NCBI RefSeq assembly: GCF_000150955.2
Contig: NC_011679.1
Span: forward strand, 744,001-808,000
Reading direction: 5' to 3'
Length of the DNA: 64,000 nt
Origin: Phaeodactylum tricornutum CCAP 1055/1
Taxonomy: Eukaryota > Bacillariophyta > Bacillariophyceae > Surirellales > Neidiaceae
Shown: positions 32,231 through 42,607 of the stretch, in pieces
How positions within the stretch are numbered: position 1 is the first letter of the stretch
How the letters are laid out: each line of letters opens with the position of its first letter
Translations under genes and position numbers: made by a program
Notes under the pieces: model-generated
Seen by the model: the letters and a program-made list of their open reading frames with translations, nothing else
What the model was told of the DNA's origin: nothing
Database searches by the model: none

Positions 32231-33025
32231 ATGCGGCCCGCGTGTGTTCGGGCCAGTCGCTGTTGGTCGGTGGTGGGATACCGCCGGCTTCAGCGCTCTA
32301 GCCCGGCGACACGCACGTACATGGACGTACACCAGCGTCCGTCGCATTCCGGCATGTTTCAACAACCCTCCCCCCAGTCTACCACGGATACACTCGGTGA
32401 TCCGTCAACGACCTTGTGGACTGTCCGGGCCTTGTTGGCGGCGGGGATAGTGTACACGGCGACCGAGTATGTGGCGGACATTACTCTGTGCGAAGGACCG
32501 AGCATGTCGCCGACCATTCGTCCCTCGGGCGATATCATTCTATTGGACAAGTGGAGTCCGCGACGTTACGGACTGCAATACGGTAGCGACGGAGGTCAAC
32601 GTGCTCAACGAGCCCGACAAGCCCAAGACGCCTTTCTCCGAAAACAAACGGTGGACCGGGACGATGCGGACCACGTTTGGCACGAACCTCGTATTCCCGT
32701 GAGTGATCTGATCGGCAAGGCCAGTTGGCGGGAAGTGTGGAGACAGGTCACTTCGCCGCTTCAAGTGGGTGACGTGGTCGTGGTGCACCATCCGTCCCGT
32801 AAGGGCACCGTCTGCAAGCGCGTGCTGGGCTTGCCCGGCGATCAAGTCTTGCCGGAACGCGTTCTGGGAAGTGGCGTCCGCGGTAGATTGGTGGTAGTCC
32901 CTGACGGACACCTTTGGCTGGAAGGAGACAATCCGGCTAATTCGGCCGATTCCCGTTCCTACGGCCCCGTCCCCGCGGCACTTACTCGTGGGACGGGTGC
33001 TCTTTCGGGTGTGGCCCCTGCGTAG
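32231..33025 (+). CDS. Mitochondrial inner membrane protease-like signal peptidase (S26, IMP family)
   Basis: A type I signal peptidase of the IMP1/IMP2 kind, 264 residues from the ATG at 32231. Residues 1-30 are Arg-rich without acids, a probable mitochondrial presequence. A membrane segment precedes the active site (about 63-82). The catalytic Ser is in CEGPSMSPTI (Ser91), the general-base Lys in KGTVCKRVLGLPGDQ (Lys196), and the box E region is GHLWLEGDNPANSADSRSYGPV. IMP proteases mature proteins sorted to the intermembrane space. Between the Ser and Lys boxes there is an insert of roughly 70 residues (about 108-177) rich in Arg and Gln, which ordinary 170-residue IMPs lack. A TTG-led frame begins earlier (32174). 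A plastid location is possible but no signal peptide is visible. Confidence 0.87.
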   Translation: MRPACVRASRCWSVVGYRRLQRSSPATRTYMDVHQRPSHSGMFQQPSPQSTTDTLGDPSTTLWTVRALLAAGIVYTATEYVADITLCEGPSMSPTIRPSGDIILLDKWSPRRYGLQYGSDGGQRAQRARQAQDAFLRKQTVDRDDADHVWHEPRIPVSDLIGKASWREVWRQVTSPLQVGDVVVVHHPSRKGTVCKRVLGLPGDQVLPERVLGSGVRGRLVVVPDGHLWLEGDNPANSADSRSYGPVPAALTRGTGALSGVAPA

Positions 33026-33258
33026 CAGTGACACGGACACGAACGGGACCCTGCGACGGGGGGCGTCCCCTCGACCGGCGATTGGCACCCCACGAGCCGT
33101 CTACAACTCAACAGTACTCCCCGCCGGGTATAGTGGGGAACGAATCGTCAAGACCCTTGACGCCATGCCGGGCCGCGGCCGAGAGTCGCGCACGGGTCCC
33201 ACCAGCGACCCGAAACGTTAATTAGAGCACACCATTTTGTTTACTATTTGTAGTAGAT

Positions 33259-36200
33259 TTATCGCCAACTTTTCGTTTTCACCAACACGCTTAAGTCGCG
33301 GGATTGCACCACAAGGCGGCCCGGATTGACTGGATTCGTGGTGACGGGAAGTTTGTACTCGTATTGCAATAGTCTCCACACCGTTGGCAGTAGGACTGGT
33401 TCCTCGACACTGTGCCGACCCTGACCAACAATTATAATCCAATCGTCCGCCGGCACCACGGTTTCCTTCGCCAACAGACGCTCCAAGTAACTGCGCAGAG
33501 CAGCTCTGGACATGGCCGCCGAAAATGTGTGGAGGTCCATGGCACGCACACGTTCTTCTTGTGCATTCTGAGTGTAGCGCCAGGGCTGCACCACTCGCAA
33601 TTGCTGTGCCCCTTCCCGGTAGACTTCTTGAGCCAGCTCTTTTTGACCGCCACGATCCAGCGCCAATACCAAGCTCGCGATCGTCACAAAGTTAGGACGA
33701 AGGCTTCCTCCGTGAGCTTTCATGCGTTCGTATATTTCCAAGGCCTCCACCCAGGCCCCTCCCTTTTCACAAGCTGCAATGGCAGCGTTGAAACAATACA
33801 AATTCAGCTTGGAATCGTCGCCGTCATCCAGAGTTGACTGCAGAACACGCAAGGCGCGTTGCCATTGACCAGCCGATTCGCACGCACTGATTGCCGATGA
33901 AAAGGTTTGTGTATCGGGTTGCTGACCTTCTTCTTGCATGCGGCGCAGTAAAGATAAGGCGCATTCCCACCACGCAAAACCTACTTCGTCCTGAGCCAAC
34001 CGGACCTCGCGATGGTTACGTGCCGCACGATGCATTTCGTGTTCGGCTTGATTGCAGGCGATCACAGCATTCCGGTAACTCACTGTGTCGGGCTGCAAGC
34101 CATATACACGCATTTCGTTCAATACTTCTATCGCCATATCGGGCCGACCCCCGCGGCCGCAGGAAGCAATCAGTGAATTCAGTGCCAACGGCGACGTGGC
34201 ATTATCGCCGTACAAGCGCAAAAGCTGCAACGACTCTTCCCACTGATCCGCCTTGGAGCAAGCCAGCATGGCGTTGCTGACGGCGATTGAATCCATGTGC
34301 GTTGGTGAACGGGTGCCACCGATCACGTCACACGTGTGTAGTAGCACGAGGGCCTCGTTCCATTGTGGTGGACTCGCCGTGCTGCAGGCAAAAAGAATAG
34401 CTCGAAGACAAGCAGCATCCACGGGCCCTTCAATCGTGAGGAAAACCCGTCGGGCATCTTCAAAGCGACGGAGCGAACCGTATGTACTGATAAGAGAAGC
34501 CATGATTGGTCCTGATACGTCTACCCGTCGGTCATTGGCGTCGAAAGAGTCAAAGATAGGCTCCAGCAACAGCAGCTTATCTTCAAAATCTCGTACCAAT
34601 CGGATTGCACGATCCAGATACTGAAAAGTTGACAACGTAGGGCGTAAATCCATTTGCCGCATATCTGTCAACACACTGATTGCTTCTGGTACCCTCGCGG
34701 CTTGCGTAAGCACAGCAATGATACCATTGTACGAGATAGCGTTTGGAGAGCAGCTATTTGCTTTCATTTCCTCCAATAAATTGTAAGCTCCGGCTACGTC
34801 TTTGGCTCCCACTGCAGCCCAAATTGCTGCCGAGTACATATACACGTCCGGTGTAATTCCATCGTGCACAGATCGGCCCAGTAAACTCCGGGCGGCGTTT
34901 GTGTCTGCTGCTTTCCGACACACCGCGATGGCCCGAGTGTAAGAAATCTTGTCTGGTGGTGTTGCACCAACCCGATGCCTCCGGGACAGACGCATTTCAC
35001 GTAGCAGTTCCTTAGCCTCGTTGGGATCTTGGCAAGTGGCGAGGACTAGGTTATAGTCTTGTGTCGTAACTTGCACGTGCTCACCAAGTCGACCTTGCCG
35101 TAACTCGGAAAGCACAGCTCGAGCGCCAGCGTAATTTCCTGTCGCGATGCAAGCATTCAAAACGGTTTGAATGGCAATTTTATCTGGTTTAGGGACGCAA
35201 AGATCGACCAGCTTGTAGTGCGCACTGGCATTCCCCGCCATATGGTGCAGAAATTCAATTGCCTGACGATCGCACCGAGCAACAGAAAGTGCTTTCAAGT
35301 AGGCTGTACAATGCAACACATTTGTGTTGCATGGCGACCTTTGTAGCGCACGCAGCAGGTCTAGGGCTGTCTGGTGGTCACCAGCTACCGCACAAGTTTG
35401 CAAAACAGCTCCCCACAAAAGTTCAGTCAAAACGATAGGTGCTTGTCCCAATTCCTCCCAAACAATCAATGCCTTCGGAACATCCCTTATCGAAGTACAT
35501 ATCTGCAATATGGCCAGGTATGTTCGAGCTGTAGGTCGTAAACCTTGATCTCGCATACACTGTATAAAGTGCGACGCCGCTGGCCAAGCTGCTGGCTCCG
35601 TAGGAGGGATGATGGAGATTGAATTTAAGGAGTTCGGCGTTGTCGTTCGACTGCAAGCGTAAAGAGCGGCGTCATAAACCGGTTTTGTCCACTCCGTAGA
35701 AGGATAGTTGTCTTCTAGACGGTCTTGCAACGCCAGAGCTTCTTCTGGTCCCGACACTGCTTGAAAGAGAGCAACTAACGTATACGACGAAGGGCAAGTT
35801 TGTCGTTCATCCATGACGTTCAGCACTTTCAACGCAGCCCGCTTGTTGTAGTCCCCGTGACGACTCATCGCCAAACAAGATATAGCCGTAGTGTAAACAA
35901 TCACACTAGGTTTATCGACGACGTGGAGCACGAACAGAAGGATTGACTGGTACGCACCCTGATTACCCAAACATCGAATGAATTCTGTGGTACTCTTAAC
36001 GTTCCAACCGTCATTAAAAATCGATTGGAAACTGCTGTTATTGATCAGTGATTGCATCCAGGAGTCAATTTCTTCCGCGGTTTGGAATGGTTCTAAAAGT
36101 GGATGCTCCCTTGTCAGCATATGTCGAGAGGAGCGGTGACGTTTGCTGTTGTTGGTATGAAGTGGGGCTGTTGACTGTTTTGGGAAATCTCTTTGTTGAC

Positions 36201-36450
36201 GACGTAGTTCAGAGCTTTGCGATGGCCGGGAACGCCGGCTGGGGTCACGTCGTTTTCGTGCCGAAGCGCTCCCGTCGGTAGGACCACCGAGATGTATCTT
36301 TGCAACCCATGTCGGTCGAATGCGAGTTTGAGGAGGAGCGAGTACTCCTGGGTTCGGCATCAGCGGCTGGAAGGATTCCGTCCCATTGGTGCCAAACGTC
36401 AAGAGCACAACAAACGGGACAGTAACCTTTCTTCTTCGTTTTCGATCCAT
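33259..36450 (-). CDS. Plastid-type PPR-SMR protein
   Basis: A 1063-residue, intronless protein with many pentatricopeptide repeats and a C-terminal SMR domain, a combination linked in plants to plastid RNA metabolism and retrograde signalling (GUN1, pTAC2, SVR7 class). The N-terminus, with a basic start, hydrophobic VPFVVLLTF and TESFQP, resembles the diatom bipartite plastid signal, where Phe sits at the signal-peptide cleavage site. PPRs run from about 160 to 930; typical helices are YTRAIAVCRKAADTNAARSL and YNGIIAVLTQAARVPEAISV. The SMR domain (about 950-1040) has AMDLHTFSAAMSRAALRSYL, then WIIIVGQGRHS and VLLPTVWRLL. The DLH motif and the G-x-G-R-H-S loop of the nuclease-like fold are present. 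The start is the first ATG. Confidence 0.9.
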   Translation of the reverse strand: MDRKRRRKVTVPFVVLLTFGTNGTESFQPLMPNPGVLAPPQTRIRPTWVAKIHLGGPTDGSASARKRRDPSRRSRPSQSSELRRQQRDFPKQSTAPLHTNNSKRHRSSRHMLTREHPLLEPFQTAEEIDSWMQSLINNSSFQSIFNDGWNVKSTTEFIRCLGNQGAYQSILLFVLHVVDKPSVIVYTTAISCLAMSRHGDYNKRAALKVLNVMDERQTCPSSYTLVALFQAVSGPEEALALQDRLEDNYPSTEWTKPVYDAALYACSRTTTPNSLNSISIIPPTEPAAWPAASHFIQCMRDQGLRPTARTYLAILQICTSIRDVPKALIVWEELGQAPIVLTELLWGAVLQTCAVAGDHQTALDLLRALQRSPCNTNVLHCTAYLKALSVARCDRQAIEFLHHMAGNASAHYKLVDLCVPKPDKIAIQTVLNACIATGNYAGARAVLSELRQGRLGEHVQVTTQDYNLVLATCQDPNEAKELLREMRLSRRHRVGATPPDKISYTRAIAVCRKAADTNAARSLLGRSVHDGITPDVYMYSAAIWAAVGAKDVAGAYNLLEEMKANSCSPNAISYNGIIAVLTQAARVPEAISVLTDMRQMDLRPTLSTFQYLDRAIRLVRDFEDKLLLLEPIFDSFDANDRRVDVSGPIMASLISTYGSLRRFEDARRVFLTIEGPVDAACLRAILFACSTASPPQWNEALVLLHTCDVIGGTRSPTHMDSIAVSNAMLACSKADQWEESLQLLRLYGDNATSPLALNSLIASCGRGGRPDMAIEVLNEMRVYGLQPDTVSYRNAVIACNQAEHEMHRAARNHREVRLAQDEVGFAWWECALSLLRRMQEEGQQPDTQTFSSAISACESAGQWQRALRVLQSTLDDGDDSKLNLYCFNAAIAACEKGGAWVEALEIYERMKAHGGSLRPNFVTIASLVLALDRGGQKELAQEVYREGAQQLRVVQPWRYTQNAQEERVRAMDLHTFSAAMSRAALRSYLERLLAKETVVPADDWIIIVGQGRHSVEEPVLLPTVWRLLQYEYKLPVTTNPVNPGRLVVQSRDLSVLVKTKSWR

Positions 36451-37087
36451 CGCTAGTCACTTTCATTTCGTGTAAATATAGTTCATGGCCGCTGTTGGTA
36501 AGTGCAATTGCAATTACGGTAGCGGAGAAGCAGAAAATCGCGTTTTCCGCGTTTTCCGCGTTTTCCGCTTGGCAATGGTTTGAATCCGTCCGAAGGAAAA
36601 CAATTGTGCGAAAACGTCACGCCGCCCACCGATCATTCGACAAAATTTACCTTCTTATTCCTAGCTGCTGCCTGCCCTGCCCTCCCCTCCTTACAGTTAG
36701 TAGGAATAACATAGGTAAGGAGAATAAAGTCCCAGCTGTGGTTAGCGAACACCTCTGGAGAGCGATATTGAGATCCCGTTTTCTTTTAAGTCTTTTCTCG
36801 AAAAATGTGTTGTTGCGATCAATCATAGTTTTTATGTTATGGTAGATCAACAGACTGTGATATGATTCCAAGCATCGCCATGTTGGAGCATAGCGTTTTT
36901 TTAAAAACCGTCCTTCCACCCCCCGTCGGAGCTATCCGGAAGTGAACAAGGGTCGGGTTCCTAACTAACATTGCCGTTAGGAGCAGAAATTCACCTCTCG
37001 AGACAATGGGGACGTGGAGGCCTTGCCGTGAACCTGCGCTTAACACTCATTTCATTCTGTCGATTTCAAACAAGTCTAAAATAAACC
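36451..37087. other. Divergent promoter region
   Basis: Lies between the PPR-SMR gene (minus) and the PRP16 gene (plus), and holds the 9-bp repeat array at 36541-36567. Short frames here show no coding signal. Confidence 0.5.
36541..36567. repeat. Three perfect tandem copies of a 9-bp motif
   Basis: CGTTTTCCG is repeated three times without a mismatch, 91-117 bp upstream of the PPR-SMR start codon; on that strand it reads CGGAAAACG. It resembles but does not match the E2F consensus TTTSSCGC. It may be a cluster of regulator sites, or slippage. Confidence 0.7.
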
Positions 37088-40000
37088 ATGTCCAAAGAAA
37101 GCGACGGTAACGATCACTCGCGCTTAACTTCGCTGCTTCCTTCCGGCAAAGGCGGTCTGTTGACGAAAAAACAGAAATCCAATTCCGATTCGAACAAGGC
37201 ACCTCAGGCCAGCGAATCATCCGGCGCCGCATCGACGTCGAAACGCTCATTGCTGGGTTTGGATCGTTTGGCCGCCCAAAAGCGACAAGAACAGGCGTCT
37301 TCTGTATCTTTTTCCCGGAATTACCGACGGTATCGCGACGGCACGGAGACGCCTTCCCACCCTGGAGGCGTGAATCGGGACGTACAGGCACGAGCCCAGC
37401 AACGGCATGACCGAAGAATACGGCCAGGAGGAGGAGTAGAACACGTTAGATACTCACAGAAATATTCTGATCGGGACGATGATAGAGAGCATCGGCGAGA
37501 TCACCATGATCGTTATAGCGATCGTCAACATTCTCGCTTAGAAGAATCACCCCGTAACCGACGTCGAGATTTTGATGGCAGCAGTCAGACGAGGGGTCAA
37601 CGCGACGGGATGGGAAGTAGCAGAAGCTCGTCGGAGCGTGATCGTCGCCCGAGAGAGCAAGATCGTAGCTACGATCGGTATAGCAAACAGCAGCCGGAGG
37701 ACAGAAACATAGGTCGTAGCGAGAGAGGTTCCGGAAAGCCTGAGTGGCAAGATAGAAGTATGCCCCCACCACTGCCCCCACATGTGACTCCTTCTACCAC
37801 CTCGTCACTTTCTGCACAAGAAAGTCGAGGAGGTAATACTGATACGATATCCCAATATCGTAGCGCTGATCATTTAGAAAGATATAGAAATGGTAGCTAT
37901 CGGACTCGATCGTCAGCTGACGCGAAGACACCGCCACATGGACGATACCGACCTATGCGTCCTCCTTCGTCCCGGTCTAATTCAGCGTGGGATAATGAAA
38001 CTCCAACATCAATGGTCAAGGACGACCCAGATGCTTCATTGCTTCGGTCTATGCCACTCCACCACCGATCCGAGCCCAATGAAGATCAGGACGCGTTCAA
38101 CCGTGAGTTTTATTTACAAGAGGACGAAGGTCATTACGTGGTAGACGCTCAAGGCAACAACGATATGGGTCGCTTTTTATTCACTAACGCTAAAACACAG
38201 GCTCGGGAGGCCGAACTTGAGCAAAAGCGACAAGGCCGTTTCAACGCACGCAAGTCGGCCATGCAGGATGACCAGGAAGCATGGGAAACAAACCGTCTCT
38301 TATCATCAGGCGCAGCCGTACAAGGCGAAGTCTCGTTGAACGTGGATGGCGATCTTGATTCCCGTGTTACGCTGCTTGTCCATCAGGTCAAGCCACCCTT
38401 CCTGGATGGGCGCGTTTCCTTTTCCACCGTTCGAGAAGCCGTTCCGACTGTACGGGATGCGAGTTCCGACTTTGCCAAAATGTCACGAGAAGGGTCCGAG
38501 ACGTTGCGCATATTGAGGGCCAATAAAGACAAGAATGCCATGCGGCAGCGCTTTTGGGAATTGGGTGGAACTCGAATGGGAAACGCTGTCGGAGTGAAGG
38601 AAGAACCGAAGGATGGAAAAGAGTCGACAGAGACGGCCGAAAATGCGGAAGGCGAGATCGACTACAAAAAATCAACCGGCTTTGCTTCGCATATCAAAAA
38701 CAAAAAGGACGAGGCGGTATCGGATTTTGCTAGACAGAAATCTATCCGACAGCAGCGTGAGTTTCTCCCTGTGTTTTCAGTCCGCGAGGAGCTATTGAAC
38801 GTAATCCGAGAAAACAATGTGGTTGTTGTTGTAGGAGAAACGGGTTCTGGAAAGACGACCCAGCTGGTTCAGTATCTGTACGAAGAGGGTTACTGCGAAT
38901 TTGGTTTGGTTGGATGCACACAGCCGCGTCGTGTAGCCGCAATGAGCGTTGCCAAGCGTGTTAGTGACGAAGTTGCCGAAGGTGTCGTCGAAAAGAAGCA
39001 AGCTCTAGCAAAGAAAGACGAACTTGGCGGCAAGGTAGGTTACGCCATTCGATTTGAAGATTGCACAAGTGAACATACAGTCATCAAGTACATGACAGAT
39101 GGTGTTTTGTTAAGAGAAAGTCTCAACGATCCAGACCTGAACAAGTACAGTGCTGTGATTATGGACGAAGCACATGAAAGGAGCCTGAACACTGATGTAT
39201 TGTTTGGAGTACTCCGCAAGGTAGTTGCTAGACGGTCTGATATGAAGTTGATTGTCACAAGTGCCACATTGAGTGCTGATGTCTTCAGCGAATATTTTGG
39301 TGGTGTCCCAGTTTTCAGGATTCCAGGGCGAACCTTTCCGGTTGAAACCTATTTTGCCAAATCTGTACAAGAGGACTATGTTATGGCAGCAGTGAAACAG
39401 GCGCTTCAAATTCACTTCAACAGTCCTCCTGGAGACATATTGATCTTTATGACTGGCCAGGAAGATATAGAAGGCACATGTCAAGTTATTGCTGACAAAA
39501 TGGAAAAACTAGGCGATGACAAGACGCCCCCTCTTCTGGTGCTTCCCATGTACAGTCAGCTTCCTGCGGATCTTCAGGCGAAAATTTTTGAAGCGGCCCC
39601 ACCTGGAATTCGCAAATGTATTGTTTCGACGAATGTGGCCGAGACGAGTCTGACCGTGGATGGTATCAAGTATGTGATTGATTCTGGTTTTTGCAAGCTC
39701 AAAGTTTACAATCCAAAGATTGGCATGGATACATTGCTAGTGACTCCAGTTAGCAAAGCCAACGCCAATCAAAGAAGTGGCCGAGCTGGGAGAACCGGCC
39801 CAGGCTTTTGCTTTCGGTTGTATACTGATCGACAATTTCGTGAAGAGCTGATGGAGAACGCAGTTCCCGAGATTCAGAGGACCAACCTTAGCAATGTTGT
39901 CCTTCTCCTGAAATCCCTAGGAGTCAAGAATTTGTTGGAATTTCATTTTATGGACCCTCCGCCACAGGAGAATATTATGAATTCTCTTTACCAGCTTTGG

Positions 40001-40936
40001 ATTCTTGGGGCCCTCGACAACACCGGAAATTTGACTCATACAGGTCGCCAAATGGTAGAATTCCCGTTGGATCCACCTTTGAGTAAGATGCTTCTTCATG
40101 CTCACGAAAATAGTGCCTGTTCGACCGAAGTCCTGATCATTGTGAGCATGTTGTCCGTGCCCAGCGTCTTTTTCCGTCCCAAGGATCGGGAAGAGGAAAG
40201 CGATGGAGCTCGCGAGAAATTCTTTGTTCCCGAGTCGGACCATCTGACGTTGCTTAACGTCTATCTCCGTGCCAAACAATACAAATACGACGCAGCTTGG
40301 TGTACTCGTCATTTCATCCACGCCAAGGGTATTCGCAAAGCTCGCGAAGTTCACGCACAGCTACTCGATCTGATGAAGCAGCAGAAGCTAGAACCTGTTT
40401 CGGCCGGCGGTTCTTGGGACGTTGTCCGACAATCAATTTGTGCGGCTTACTTTTACAATTCGTCGAAGATCAAAGGCATAGGGGAATACATCAACATGTT
40501 GACTGGCATACCGAGTTCGTTGCATCCGAGCTCAGCACTGTTCGGTTTAGGACACACACCGGACTACGTCTGTTACCACGAATTGATATCCACGACCAAG
40601 GAATACATGAGTTGTGTGACCGCTGTCGAAGGTGAATGGTTGGCCGAAGCGGGGCCCATGTTCTTTTCCGTCAAGGAAAGCTTTGAATCCACGTTGCTGC
40701 GCCGTCAAAAAGCGCGTGAAGAGCAAGCTTCCATGGAAGCTGAACTCCAACGTCAACAGGAAAAAGATGCCAAGGACGACGAGAACGGCGGCGGAGAAAC
40801 CGGCAGCTCCTCTTCGACTGGTTTGCAAGCCCGTCTATCTGCTGCTTGTAAACGCCAAGCCATCGCCACTCCCGGTCGATCAGCCAACGCGACGCCACGA
40901 TTTATGCCGAAAAAGAAGGGGCGTTTAGGGTTGTAG
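37088..40936 (+). CDS. Pre-mRNA splicing DEAH-box RNA helicase PRP16 (DHX38)
   Basis: Remodels the spliceosome after the first step of splicing. The product is 1282 residues, intronless. The N-terminal 330 residues are rich in Arg, Asp and Ser, as in DHX38. A Prp16-type linker follows ([18 protein letters not shown] matches the family W-E-x-N-R-M-L-x-S-G). The helicase motifs are: P-loop [10 protein letters not shown] (about 583), [27 protein letters not shown] (about 691), VTSATLSA, and [12 protein letters not shown]. Behind them lie the ratchet/HA2 and OB regions. The sequence [26 protein letters not shown] is the typical Prp16/Prp2/Prp22 entry to the helicase core. Start is the first ATG with good context. 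A convergent neighbour, the U5 WD40 protein, is another splicing factor. Confidence 0.94.
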   Translation: MSKESDGNDHSRLTSLLPSGKGGLLTKKQKSNSDSNKAPQASESSGAASTSKRSLLGLDRLAAQKRQEQASSVSFSRNYRRYRDGTETPSHPGGVNRDVQARAQQRHDRRIRPGGGVEHVRYSQKYSDRDDDREHRRDHHDRYSDRQHSRLEESPRNRRRDFDGSSQTRGQRDGMGSSRSSSERDRRPREQDRSYDRYSKQQPEDRNIGRSERGSGKPEWQDRSMPPPLPPHVTPSTTSSLSAQESRGGNTDTISQYRSADHLERYRNGSYRTRSSADAKTPPHGRYRPMRPPSSRSNSAWDNETPTSMVKDDPDASLLRSMPLHHRSEPNEDQDAFNREFYLQEDEGHYVVDAQGNNDMGRFLFTNAKTQAREAELEQKRQGRFNARKSAMQDDQEAWETNRLLSSGAAVQGEVSLNVDGDLDSRVTLLVHQVKPPFLDGRVSFSTVREAVPTVRDASSDFAKMSREGSETLRILRANKDKNAMRQRFWELGGTRMGNAVGVKEEPKDGKESTETAENAEGEIDYKKSTGFASHIKNKKDEAVSDFARQKSIRQQREFLPVFSVREELLNVIRENNVVVVVGETGSGKTTQLVQYLYEEGYCEFGLVGCTQPRRVAAMSVAKRVSDEVAEGVVEKKQALAKKDELGGKVGYAIRFEDCTSEHTVIKYMTDGVLLRESLNDPDLNKYSAVIMDEAHERSLNTDVLFGVLRKVVARRSDMKLIVTSATLSADVFSEYFGGVPVFRIPGRTFPVETYFAKSVQEDYVMAAVKQALQIHFNSPPGDILIFMTGQEDIEGTCQVIADKMEKLGDDKTPPLLVLPMYSQLPADLQAKIFEAAPPGIRKCIVSTNVAETSLTVDGIKYVIDSGFCKLKVYNPKIGMDTLLVTPVSKANANQRSGRAGRTGPGFCFRLYTDRQFREELMENAVPEIQRTNLSNVVLLLKSLGVKNLLEFHFMDPPPQENIMNSLYQLWILGALDNTGNLTHTGRQMVEFPLDPPLSKMLLHAHENSACSTEVLIIVSMLSVPSVFFRPKDREEESDGAREKFFVPESDHLTLLNVYLRAKQYKYDAAWCTRHFIHAKGIRKAREVHAQLLDLMKQQKLEPVSAGGSWDVVRQSICAAYFYNSSKIKGIGEYINMLTGIPSSLHPSSALFGLGHTPDYVCYHELISTTKEYMSCVTAVEGEWLAEAGPMFFSVKESFESTLLRRQKAREEQASMEAELQRQQEKDAKDDENGGGETGSSSSTGLQARLSAACKRQAIATPGRSANATPRFMPKKKGRLGL

Positions 40937-41174
40937 CATGACTTTGGCAAGACATTGAAAAGTTGGTTCAAATAACTCTATAATTTCTTCTGGCAAGTAT
41001 CGGGACTGTGCAAGTTGCATGGGTTTGTTGCTGGTTTCCGTCGCCACAGCTGGTAATACTGCTACTGCAAATCTGCGGTTTGGTATGATCGTGCAGCTTG
41101 GCATAAAGCGTCCTCGCCTAGCACCTTTTAAATAATTGTTGAGTAGCAAAAGCTACAACTTACTTTATAGCGCA

Positions 41175-42284
41175 TCACGAAAGTTCCCCTACATATATTT
41201 GTTTATCACTGGAGCCCGAGCAGACGACGTTTTCAACGGGGTGAAAGGCCACCACGTTGACACAGCCCTGATGCCCCGGCAGAAGGTAGAGTTCTTCGGT
41301 TGAAAACTCATCCCATACATGAACAAATTTATCGGCAGAACCGGCCGTCACCATGCTGCCACCGCCTCCACCACCACCCGCGCTTCCGCTCCAAGCACAC
41401 TTTAAGAGACCCTTTTCGGCGTTGTGTTTGTGGCCGACAAACGTTTTGTGGTGTCGGTTGGGGCCGGTCACAAAAGGACGAATATCCCAACTTTGTAGTG
41501 TGTTATCCATGCTATTACTGAGGACGTGCGTTTCTTCCGGATGCATAGCGAGACTGGTAATGGTGTCCGCGTGTCCTTTCATAGCGTATTGCTTCCGTTG
41601 TGTTTTCAAATCCCAGCACGTAATGAGATTGTCAATCCCTCCCGTATACGCGTGGGTCGACGTCGCAGCAAGCGCTGTAATCGGTAAAGGAGTACCAGCT
41701 GTATCCGAGTCGTGATTCGTACTATTGTTTCGTAACGTCATTACGGCCGACTTTTGTCGTCGATCCCAAACGCGACAGGTTCCATCGTCACTCGCCGATA
41801 CGACGGTGTGTTCCGTTATGGAGTCAACTGCATTGACCACTCCTTCGTGTGCCTTCCATTGTCGCAAGCGTGTCCCTGTGAGCGCATCCCAGACGAACAC
41901 TGCCTTGTCAGCGGAGGCGGTGACGATGCAATCCTCGTCACACCAAGTGACGTCTAAGACGGCATTCTTGTGACCCGTCAGCGTTTTGAAATTTTCGTAC
42001 GTGCCGTGGTTCCACAGCAAGCAGGTCTTGTCGAAACTAGCGCTACACAAGGTTTGACCGGACGGACTGTAGGCGAGAGCATAGACGGAACCCGCGTGGC
42101 CGGTGAGTTGGAGGGTAGGTGCCGGCAGTGAGGAAGATCGCGGGGTCGCTGTCGCATCGTCGTCACGATATTCCACGAGTTGCCCCTGTCGCGGTCGCAG
42201 ATCATCGTCGCTTTCTTGCACACGTATTCTCTTGTGTGGAGGATCGTTGCCGTCAAATGCTGGGCCTTGTACAGAAGTCGTCAT
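41175..42284 (-). CDS. U5 snRNP 40-kDa WD-repeat protein (SNRNP40 family)
   Basis: A seven-bladed WD40 propeller of 369 residues that sits on PRP8 in the U5 snRNP. A short charged leader precedes the first blade, LTGHAGSVYALAYSPSGQTL. Blades follow with their closing W-D: LLWNHG, VFVWDA, CRVWDR, ITCWDLK, LQSWDIR, VHVWDE, and the last YVG. The fourth-to-seventh blades read THAYTGGIDNLITCWDL...MKGHADTITSLA...NSMDNTLQSWDIRPF, which matches SNRNP40 closely. A Gly-rich insert sits in blade 6 (SAGGGGGGGSMV). The start is the first ATG; no intron. It faces the PRP16 gene 238 bp away, so two spliceosome genes converge. Confidence 0.92.
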   Translation of the reverse strand: MTTSVQGPAFDGNDPPHKRIRVQESDDDLRPRQGQLVEYRDDDATATPRSSSLPAPTLQLTGHAGSVYALAYSPSGQTLCSASFDKTCLLWNHGTYENFKTLTGHKNAVLDVTWCDEDCIVTASADKAVFVWDALTGTRLRQWKAHEGVVNAVDSITEHTVVSASDDGTCRVWDRRQKSAVMTLRNNSTNHDSDTAGTPLPITALAATSTHAYTGGIDNLITCWDLKTQRKQYAMKGHADTITSLAMHPEETHVLSNSMDNTLQSWDIRPFVTGPNRHHKTFVGHKHNAEKGLLKCAWSGSAGGGGGGGSMVTAGSADKFVHVWDEFSTEELYLLPGHQGCVNVVAFHPVENVVCSGSSDKQIYVGELS

Positions 42285-42607
42285 GGTCAGTATGGCACGG
42301 GTAGACCTCTATGCGTTTCCAGTGTTGTTTGGCTTTTGCATTTTATTGTTAACGCAGTCGTCTATCGGGTACTGACATGTGAGTGGCTTTGGTAAGGCGA
42401 AATATCATTATAGAGAGTGTCGTACAAGACACGAAAGGGTACTAATGTTTATATTCCAACTCCGAAATAATCCTGGACATTTTATCCTTCGAAAGCGAGG
42501 CCTTTTAGAGAAGGCAATCAACAACACATGGTGGAAACGAAACCTGTCTGGTTCAACTATATAGTACAGTGGACTAATTAAACAGATGGGTGAAAAAACA
42601 GGTCAAC
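42285..42607. other. Intergenic, same-strand genes
   Basis: Holds the promoter of the U5 40K gene and the 3' end of the bestrophin-like gene. No gene or repeat was seen. Confidence 0.5.

Noticed and set aside
36574-36590. GGTTTGAATCC, a tRNA T-loop-like string
   Set aside because: The flanking stem does not pair and no anticodon or acceptor arm can be drawn.
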